8,901 bases of DNA from CAMBDR01 sp046597185 (GTDB lineage: Bacteria; Pseudomonadota; Gammaproteobacteria; Burkholderiales; Burkholderiaceae_D). The DNA lies in contig JBKJLF010000651.1 of NCBI GenBank assembly GCA_046597185.1, positions 1 to 8,901 of the forward strand, in the 5' to 3' direction. Positions 1 to 4,447 of the stretch are shown piece by piece; positions within the stretch are counted from its first letter, which is position 1, and every line of letters begins with the position of its first letter. The translations under genes were made by a program, and so were the position numbers. The notes below the pieces were generated by a model. That model saw only the letters and a list, made by a program, of their open reading frames with translations, was not told where the DNA came from and searched no databases.

Positions 1-286
1 CTTCAATCGCGGCTTGCTCGGCTTCGGTAGCCATCATCAACACCGGCATGGCTGCCAGGTGCGTGTCGGCGCGAATTTTTTGCAGCAATTCCTGGCCGGA
101 CATGCCAAACATTTTCCAGTCGGACAAGACAATATCCACCGTTTGGCTTTGCAGCAGGTGCCACGCGTCAGCGCCATTGCTGGCCAGCAGAATATTTTTC
201 ATGCCCAGTTGTTTGAGGATATTGCTCAAAATGCGGCGCATACCCTCCATATTGCCTACTACTAAGAAAGTGGTGTCGTAGTTCAT
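1..286 (-). CDS. CheY-like receiver domain protein with degenerate acidic pocket (partial, C-terminus off window)
   Basis: The first 95 residues are visible, starting at the ATG whose complement lies at 284-286. They align by eye along CheY: FLVV strand, then MRRIL, LKQLG, SDW around residue 56, GMSG, and PVLM before the edge. The phosphoacceptor aspartate is kept (D56 in SDWKM). However, the acidic pair that holds Mg2+ in receivers is Gly11-Asn12 instead of Asp-Asp, the usual MPG turn after the aspartate is MFG, and the switch threonine position reads Ala86 with Thr shifted to 87. The catalytic lysine is beyond the edge. Receivers without the acidic pair usually phosphorylate poorly or not at all, so this may be a pseudo-receiver that works by protein contact (inference). 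The upstream SD is weak (TAGGG). It could be a single-domain protein or the N-terminus of a larger regulator. Confidence 0.85.
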   Translation of the reverse strand, partial: MNYDTTFLVVGNMEGMRRILSNILKQLGMKNILLASNGADAWHLLQSQTVDIVLSDWKMFGMSGQELLQKIRADTHLAAMPVLMMATEAEQAAIE

Positions 287-328
287 GTTTGCCCTACTAA
301 TTCAAGAAAAATGGCCTGCCTTGGTGAA

Positions 329-357
329 AGTATCCATGAATTAAAGCGTTATCACAA
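329..357 (-). promoter_or_regulatory. Candidate sigma70-type promoter of the receiver gene
   Basis: On the minus strand the -35 is TTGTGA (352-357), followed by a 17-nt spacer and -10 GATACT (329-334). Each hexamer matches consensus at 4 of 6 bases. It would start transcription near 322 and give a leader of about 36 nt before the receiver ATG. The -35 lies inside the left arm of the inverted repeat at 347-390. Confidence 0.35.
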
Positions 358-390
358 GCGAGTATTGCCAAAAATGCGCTTGTGACAGCG
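347..390. repeat. Inverted repeat overlapping the receiver promoter -35
   Basis: The arms TCACAAGCG (352-360) and CGCTTGTGA (377-385) are a perfect 9-bp inverted repeat around a 16-nt centre. Extending to 347-360 and 377-390 gives 14-bp arms with two mismatches. The half-sites are about 25 bp apart centre to centre. Position over and upstream of the candidate -35 fits a regulator binding site; as RNA it would be a hairpin without a U tract. A 9-bp stem of this spacing can also occur by chance in a window this long. Confidence 0.4.
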
Positions 391-511
391 TTGCATGGGT
401 CTATTTGTGGTTTGCGCCAAACTAGTGGCCGCTTGCGTCAGATTTGGCGGCGAGAGCGTTGTTGAAATGGTGCATGTTGGCGTGCTTTGACTCGATCCGC
501 TAATTTGGCTA

Positions 512-540
512 TTGTCGCGCCAGATGGTTTTGCTTATACT
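512..540 (+). promoter_or_regulatory. Candidate orphan sigma70-type promoter facing pth
   Basis: TTGTCG (512-517), exactly 17 nt of spacer, then TATACT (535-540); 4 of 6 and 5 of 6 consensus bases. It reads rightwards towards the 3' end of pth, where no plus-strand gene follows. If active it would make a short non-coding or antisense transcript whose first bases hold the AT-rich stem at 549-585. Activity is unproven. Confidence 0.25.
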
Positions 541-689
541 AAAGCAGCCTTGATTTTACTGCCCAAAAAGCGAATAAAAATCAAGCCAACATGATCATAT
601 GAACAGCCAAAATTATACAAAATGGCAACTATTTATTAAGAATAACGATGACAACAACAATCGCCCCAAATGATTGAAATCAGCCTGCT

Positions 690-1280
690 TTAGCTCTTTG
701 GCCCATGCAATTGCATCATCGCCTCATTAAATTTACCCTCAACCAACAGATTGACATAGCGCAAGCTTTGATGCATCGCTTCGACAATCAAATCTTGCTC
801 CGCTTGGCGTGGCCGATGCAATACAAAATCAGCCACCCCTTGTTGTAAATTCAAGGTGCGCGGATGGCCAATGCCCAGGCGCAAACGCCAGTAGTCCTGA
901 GTGCCCAGGGCGACGGTAATGTCTTTCAAGCCATTATGCCCACCGGACGAGCCGCCTTTTTTCAATTTTGCCACACCGGGCAGTAAATCCAGTTCATCAT
1001 GTACCACCAATACTTCCTCCGCCGCAATTTTATAAAACCGTGCCAGGCCCCCCACCGAAAAACCGGAACGATTCATAAAAGTTTGTGGCTCCAATAACCA
1101 TACTTCCTGATTGGCGATACGCGCTTTAGCGCATAAGGCTTGCAATTTGCCATCTCTTTGCAAGCGCACGCCGGGCAAACTGGCGGCCAAATGATCCAGC
1201 CACCAGAAGCCCGCATTATGGCGCGTGAGCTCATATTCCGGCCCCGGATTGCCCAAACCAACAATCAAACGAATAGACAT
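690..1280 (-). CDS. pth: Peptidyl-tRNA hydrolase
   Basis: Releases tRNA from peptidyl-tRNA that drops off the ribosome by cutting the ester bond; a monomeric cytoplasmic housekeeping enzyme. The 196-residue product matches the family length. It opens with the signature LIVGLGNPG and carries the expected active-site set: Asn11, His21 (in TRHNAG), Asn70 (in TFMNRSG), Asp95 (in HDELD) and Asn116 (in GGHNG). The basic loop KLKKGG at 105-110 is the usual tRNA contact region. I start at the ATG complementary to 1278-1280 because MSIRLIVGLG is the family N-terminus; a longer frame would need a TTG at 1337 and adds 19 unrelated residues. No good SD is seen before this ATG. It stands alone, divergent from the HD-GYP regulator, and not next to rplY or prs, its frequent neighbours in Betaproteobacteria. 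Confidence 0.97.
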   Translation of the reverse strand: MSIRLIVGLGNPGPEYELTRHNAGFWWLDHLAASLPGVRLQRDGKLQALCAKARIANQEVWLLEPQTFMNRSGFSVGGLARFYKIAAEEVLVVHDELDLLPGVAKLKKGGSSGGHNGLKDITVALGTQDYWRLRLGIGHPRTLNLQQGVADFVLHRPRQAEQDLIVEAMHQSLRYVNLLVEGKFNEAMMQLHGPKS

Positions 1281-1341
1281 AAGTGTGCGAAATGAGAAAA
1301 AAACGAAATTATCGTCTTTTTTTGCGCCATTGTTCAAAAAA

Positions 1342-1370
1342 ATCGTAAATTCGATTTAAGATTCATGCAA
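1342..1370 (-). promoter_or_regulatory. Candidate pth promoter with a small palindrome over the -10
   Basis: Minus strand: -35 TTGCAT (1365-1370), 17-nt spacer, -10 TACGAT (1342-1347), giving a leader of about 55 nt. The hexamers match only 3 and 4 of 6 consensus bases. The perfect 6-bp arms AAATCG (1340-1345) and CGATTT (1352-1357) straddle this -10. The same stretch could serve the divergent regulator: TTGCGC (1323-1328), 18 nt, TAAATT (1347-1352) on the plus strand. Shared divergent control is possible but unproven. Confidence 0.3.
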
Positions 1371-1397
1371 GAGAAATAGATTCGTCGAAAGTTCGTT

Positions 1398-2492
1398 ATG
1401 CAAACCGATGCAAAGCCTACCGTTCTGGTTGTTGATGATGCGCCAGACAATTTAATGTTGATTAAGATGCTACTGCAAAGCAAGTATCGGGTCAAACTCG
1501 CTTCCAACGGCGAAGTGGCGCTACGTGCGTCTGAGCAATTACCTTTGCCCGATCTGATTTTGTTGGATGTGATGATGCCGGAAATGGATGGCTACCAAGT
1601 CTGCCGCAGCTTGAAAAGCAATCCTTTGACGGCTGAAATACCGGTGTTGTTTTTAACCGCGCGCAATCAACTGGAAGATCAACGACGCGGTTTTCAGGAA
1701 GGTGCGCTCGATTACATTACCAAACCGATCGACCCGGCAGCCTTGCAGGCGCGCGTGACCACCCATTTGCAATTGAAATATTTGCGTGATCGCTTGCGTG
1801 AACAAACCCAAAACATCGATAAAATCGTCGATACCCGCACTGCCGAAATCGAGCAAATTCAAGATGCCACCATTTTGGCGGTCGCTGCCATGGTGGAAAC
1901 CGGGGACAGCGAAACCACCAAACATTTGCGCCGCACACAGCATTATGTCGCCGCCCTGGCGCATGAGTTACAAGCTCTGCCGCGTTATGCGGAGACATTA
2001 AATGACAGCAATATCAACGCCATCTTTAAAGCCGTGCCCTTGCATGATATTGGCAAAATTGGTAGCCATGACCCCAGCTTACGCAACCCAGGTAAGCTGA
2101 GTGAAGAAGAAATTCACATCATGCAGCAACATACGATTTTGGGGCGCGACAGCATTGTAGGTGTGGAGCACTTTTTGGGTATGAGCACGCCATTTTTGCG
2201 CTATGCGCAAGAAATTTGCTATTCGCACCAGGAACGCTACGATGGTTCCGGTTACCCGGAAGGCTTGAAGGGCGAAGCCATCCCGCTGTCGGCCCGTTTA
2301 ATGGCCGTGGCGGATGTGTATGATGCCCTGATCTCGCGCCGCAGCTATAAATTGGCCTATTCCCACACCGAAGCGATCCATATTTTATGCGCTGGTAGCG
2401 GCCAACAATTTGATCCGGAAATCATCAACGCCCTGATCAAAATTCAAGATCAATTTGAAAATATCGCGCAACAATACCCACCCGGAGAATAA
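1398..2492 (+). CDS. Response regulator with HD-GYP (cyclic-di-GMP phosphodiesterase) output domain
   Basis: 364 residues. Residues 8-125 are a complete receiver: acidic pair Asp13-Asp14, phosphoacceptor Asp57 (LLDVMMP), Thr87 and Lys109 (TKP). A charged helix (about 126-155) links it to an HD-GYP domain (about 157-350) with His216-Asp217 in HDIGK, His245, GYP at 285-287 and Asp306 in AVADVYDAL. HD-GYP enzymes of this type hydrolyse cyclic-di-GMP to pGpG or GMP, so phosphorylation would be expected to change cellular cyclic-di-GMP (family knowledge). Two departures from the textbook pattern: the HH metal pair reads His277-Gln278, and the segment after HDIGKIG is SHDPSLRNPGKL rather than the common IPD-type one. 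The HQE form is, to my recollection, shared by a proteobacterial subgroup, so the protein may still be active. No clear SD precedes the ATG. The free Hpt gene follows 150 nt downstream on the same strand and may supply its phosphate. Confidence 0.95.
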   Translation: MQTDAKPTVLVVDDAPDNLMLIKMLLQSKYRVKLASNGEVALRASEQLPLPDLILLDVMMPEMDGYQVCRSLKSNPLTAEIPVLFLTARNQLEDQRRGFQEGALDYITKPIDPAALQARVTTHLQLKYLRDRLREQTQNIDKIVDTRTAEIEQIQDATILAVAAMVETGDSETTKHLRRTQHYVAALAHELQALPRYAETLNDSNINAIFKAVPLHDIGKIGSHDPSLRNPGKLSEEEIHIMQQHTILGRDSIVGVEHFLGMSTPFLRYAQEICYSHQERYDGSGYPEGLKGEAIPLSARLMAVADVYDALISRRSYKLAYSHTEAIHILCAGSGQQFDPEIINALIKIQDQFENIAQQYPPGE

Positions 2493-2584
2493 AACCATAC
2501 ATTATTGCCTGCATGAGCGTTGTTGCTGACGATAAATATTCGAGAAATCGGAAGGAATCCAAGTTAATGCCCGCAACATGCGCG

Positions 2585-2637
2585 CGTCTCTTGTTAAAAT
2601 AGTAGAATACGTGAGCACCCTCTTATAACAGGAGACG
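2585..2637 (+). promoter_or_regulatory. Long inverted repeat that would pair with the hpt ribosome binding site
   Basis: CGTCTCTTGTTA (2585-2596) pairs with TAACAGGAGACG (2626-2637): 12 consecutive base pairs as RNA, one of them a G-U wobble (2591 with 2631), with a 29-nt loop. The right arm contains the whole Shine-Dalgarno core GGAG (2631-2634), which sits 8 nt before the hpt ATG. If the transcript begins upstream, for example by read-through from the HD-GYP gene, this stem would block translation initiation unless opened. Alternatively the arms could be a DNA operator around the candidate -10 at 2595-2600. Seen directly: the pairing and the overlap; the function is inferred. Confidence 0.5.
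2592..2600 (+). promoter_or_regulatory. Candidate extended -10 promoter for the Hpt gene
   Basis: TGTTAAAAT (2592-2600) fits an extended -10 (TGn followed by TAAAAT, 5 of 6 consensus bases). No good -35 is found 16-18 nt upstream. A second -10-like TAGAAT lies at 2603-2608, also without a -35. Transcription from either would start inside the loop of the neighbouring inverted repeat and would remove its left arm from the mRNA, so the use of this promoter decides whether the hairpin can form. Confidence 0.25.
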
Positions 2638-2642
2638 ATTGA

Positions 2643-3251
2643 ATGAACCCGCGTGGAGCAGAACCCTTGCCCGTCCTGCCCGGCATTGATATTCCACTTG
2701 GTTTATCACATGTCGGCAATAATCGGCCATTTTATTTTCAATTATTGGAGCGTTTCCGTACATCCCAACGTGTTGCCATTAGTGAGTTTTTGCGTGAATG
2801 CGCAGCGGGCTTGCAACTCGAAGCGCGGCGGCGCGTCCACTCATTGCGTGGTGTAGCGGCAAATATTGGCGCACTCCAACTACAGCAAACAGCGGGTGCG
2901 CTGGAACTTTACCTGAAAAACAACGGCAGCTATGACGCCCGCCACCCGGATTTGAAGCGGCATCTGAATGCGCTCGAAAAATCCTTGATCGAAGTATTGG
3001 ATAGTCTGGATCATTACCACAGCCAAACCGAGCCAGCCGCGCCAGTACCCGCAACCGCACAATCGGCCCAGGCTGCGCTGGAAGAATTGCTGGGTTTGTT
3101 GCGTGAAGACCGGGCCGATGCGGTTTATTTCTTTGATAACTCGCGCACCAATTTAACCCAGTTATTTGACGACGCAACCTTGGTCAAAGTTGCCGCCGCG
3201 ATTCGTCAGTTTGATTTTCAGCACGCTGCCCAATTATTGAGCCACGAATAA
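2643..3251 (+). CDS. Free-standing histidine phosphotransfer (Hpt) domain protein
   Basis: 202 residues. The opening LPGIDIPLGLSHVGNN is the usual lead-in to the Hpt domain found at the end of hybrid sensor kinases. The phosphorylatable histidine is His66 in VHSLRGVAANIGA, the classic H-S/T-L-K/R-G motif, followed by an amphipathic helix (LQLQQTAGALE). After a Pro/Ala-rich linker (about 130-140) a second helical segment ends FDFQHAAQLL, like the helical tails that follow Hpt domains in large kinases. There is no kinase, receiver or membrane segment, so it should relay phosphate in the cytoplasm between an unseen hybrid kinase and a response regulator; the HD-GYP regulator just upstream is the obvious candidate (inference from position). 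The start is fixed by SD GGAG 8 nt upstream, which lies in a 12-bp stem. It ends 3 nt from the convergent adhesin-like gene. Confidence 0.88.
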   Translation: MNPRGAEPLPVLPGIDIPLGLSHVGNNRPFYFQLLERFRTSQRVAISEFLRECAAGLQLEARRRVHSLRGVAANIGALQLQQTAGALELYLKNNGSYDARHPDLKRHLNALEKSLIEVLDSLDHYHSQTEPAAPVPATAQSAQAALEELLGLLREDRADAVYFFDNSRTNLTQLFDDATLVKVAAAIRQFDFQHAAQLLSHE

Positions 3252-3254
3252 GGC

Positions 3255-4346
3255 TTAAGCTGGTGCGTGCTGTTGTTGCAGTTCATGCAATGCCAAACCC
3301 GGTGCCAACATGGCCGCCAATTCGTGGTGGCCCGTTGCCAATGCCGGCGTTGCGGCATGCCCCAAAAACTGCGCCAGAGGGTCGGCCGGGCTGATCAAAT
3401 CGTGTGCATGCAAACTGGCGACGTTGGCAGCCGCAGGCGTTGCGGCCACCGGCTCTGCCAAATGCCAGGCGAATGCAGGCGCGGCCAAACGCAGGCTGGC
3501 GTTATCAACAATGCTGTCTTGCACACTGACGCCACCCACGGTCAGCGACAGCGTTTCGGTGCTTTCCGCCAAACGGTCGGCGGTGGTAGCAATGCTAATA
3601 CTAAAACTGGAAACGCCTGCCGGAATCGTCAATTGCCCATCTTGCAGGGTTACGCCATTGCTAAAACTGAGATTGCCAATATCGTTGGCGCTGGCCGATT
3701 CCAAATTGAGTGCAAAGTCAAGGTGCTGTGTGCCATTCGCGCTTTGGTTTAACACCACCGTATGAACCAGGTTACTGCCTTCTTGCACTTGCGCGGCAGT
3801 GAGCGATTGCACGCTTAAAGCGGCTTCCGGCGTGGCAGGTAGTGAAGCGGCAGGCCCTGCTGGCGCGGCATGGTCATTACTATTGGATGCGGGGGTAAGT
3901 TGTATTTCGGGCAGGTTGGTGCCTTCAGAAAGACGATCCAAGACAGGCAGATTGGAACGACCAGGATGCGGGTCTAATCCCGGGCCACCGCCGCCAGCTG
4001 CAGTGGCTTCCAGCAAGGAATCCAGGCTTTGGGTACCGCTGGCAATTTGGGTTTCAATACTATGGAATTGGGCATCACGCTCCAGCACCGCCAGGCGCGT
4101 GGCTTCAATTTCACCGTCGCCATAGATCGTGGTATCAATCACCACTTGCTGGCCATCTGCCACCGCATAACTACGGCCAACGCCGAAATCAATTTCGACC
4201 CGCCCTCCCGCGTCGGCGAGGACGAGATCGCCCTCATAAATTTCATCGCCTAATTTAAGTGAGCGCTTCTCGCCGATCTCATTCCTGGCATAAGCTTTAC
4301 CCGTTAAACTGCCTACCTTACCGACGACAAAATTTGCTGAAGCCAT
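3255..4346 (-). CDS. Short retention-module (LapA-type) adhesin-like protein with one Ig-like repeat
   Basis: 363 residues. Residues 5-105 are a retention module as at the N-terminus of LapA/BapA giant adhesins: GKVGSLTGKAYARN, LKLGD, EGD and GGRVEIDFGVGRSY. In that family this module plugs the outer-membrane TolC-like pore and holds the adhesin on the surface. A TAAG at 115-118, followed by a glycine run, fits the di-alanine site cut by LapG. A Pro/Ala linker leads to one adhesin repeat of Ig-like/Calx-beta type (about 177-282: FSNGVTL, IPAGVSSFSISI, TETLSLTVGG). The last 81 residues are Ala/Leu-rich with eight His and show no RTX nonapeptides or recognisable type I secretion signal. Relatives are usually thousands of residues long, so this one is drastically short: a natural mini-adhesin, a decoy, or a deletion remnant. 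I chose the ATG at 4344-4346, with SD-like GGGGTGG, over a TTG ten codons upstream. pckG lies 101 nt upstream on the same strand. Confidence 0.85.
   Translation of the reverse strand: MASANFVVGKVGSLTGKAYARNEIGEKRSLKLGDEIYEGDLVLADAGGRVEIDFGVGRSYAVADGQQVVIDTTIYGDGEIEATRLAVLERDAQFHSIETQIASGTQSLDSLLEATAAGGGGPGLDPHPGRSNLPVLDRLSEGTNLPEIQLTPASNSNDHAAPAGPAASLPATPEAALSVQSLTAAQVQEGSNLVHTVVLNQSANGTQHLDFALNLESASANDIGNLSFSNGVTLQDGQLTIPAGVSSFSISIATTADRLAESTETLSLTVGGVSVQDSIVDNASLRLAAPAFAWHLAEPVAATPAAANVASLHAHDLISPADPLAQFLGHAATPALATGHHELAAMLAPGLALHELQQQHAPA
3993..4004 (-). other. Predicted LapG-type protease site (TAAG) in the retention-module protein
   Basis: These codons encode Thr115-Ala116-Ala117-Gly118. 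In Pseudomonas LapA, LapG cuts between two alanines in a TAAG motif about 108 residues from the N-terminus; spacing and context here are alike, with a Gly-rich stretch straight after. Cleavage is inferred, and no lapG gene is visible in the window. Confidence 0.6.
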
Positions 4347-4447
4347 TTTTCCACCCCATTTACTTAAGTTTGACAAACACCGATAGCCGATGGCTGATCA
4401 CAGCATAGTATGCCGGATTTTAGTCCGACACACCAGCGTTATAAGGC

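Larger units (their letters stand above)
287..689. other. Gene-poor intergenic region between the receiver gene and the 3' end of pth
   Basis: About 400 bp with no convincing coding frame. It holds a candidate minus-strand promoter and an inverted repeat near 329-390, a short palindrome GTTTG-cgc-CAAAC at 410-422, a candidate plus-strand promoter at 512-540, and AT-rich 9-bp arms CTTGATTTT (549-557) and AAAATCAAG (577-585). A 24-codon plus-strand frame at 599-673 is polar and lacks an SD. No clear factor-independent terminator for pth is visible: the AT-rich stem is not followed by a T run on the minus strand. Confidence 0.6.

Noticed and set aside
599..673. A 24-codon frame (MNSQNYTKWQ...) in the gap before pth.
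   Set aside because: No SD, polar low-complexity composition rich in Asn, and no recognisable similarity.
1281..1337. A longer pth frame starting at a TTG.
   Set aside because: It adds 19 Lys/Phe-rich residues before the canonical LIVGLGNPG start and needs a rarer start codon; the ATG at 1280 fits the family length.
3219..3272. 8-bp inverted arms CAGCACGC/GCGTGCTG spanning the convergent gene junction, as a two-way terminator.
   Set aside because: The loop is 39 nt, the arms lie in coding sequence and there is no T run on either strand; arms this short are common by chance.
3267..4253. Several open frames on the plus strand opposite the retention-module gene.
   Set aside because: They are shadows of a GC-biased coding region; none has an SD or recognisable domains, while the minus-strand frame has clear family motifs.
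4347..4376. A TTG start ten codons upstream of the retention-module gene.
   Set aside because: The ATG at 4346 has a better SD-like sequence and matches the expected start of the module.
4381..4427. A run of tiny palindromes between pckG and the retention-module gene (AGCC-GGCT, GCTG-CAGC, GCATA-TATGC, CGGA-TCCG).
   Set aside because: Stems of 4-5 bp are too short to support a terminator or operator call, and no T run follows on the minus strand.
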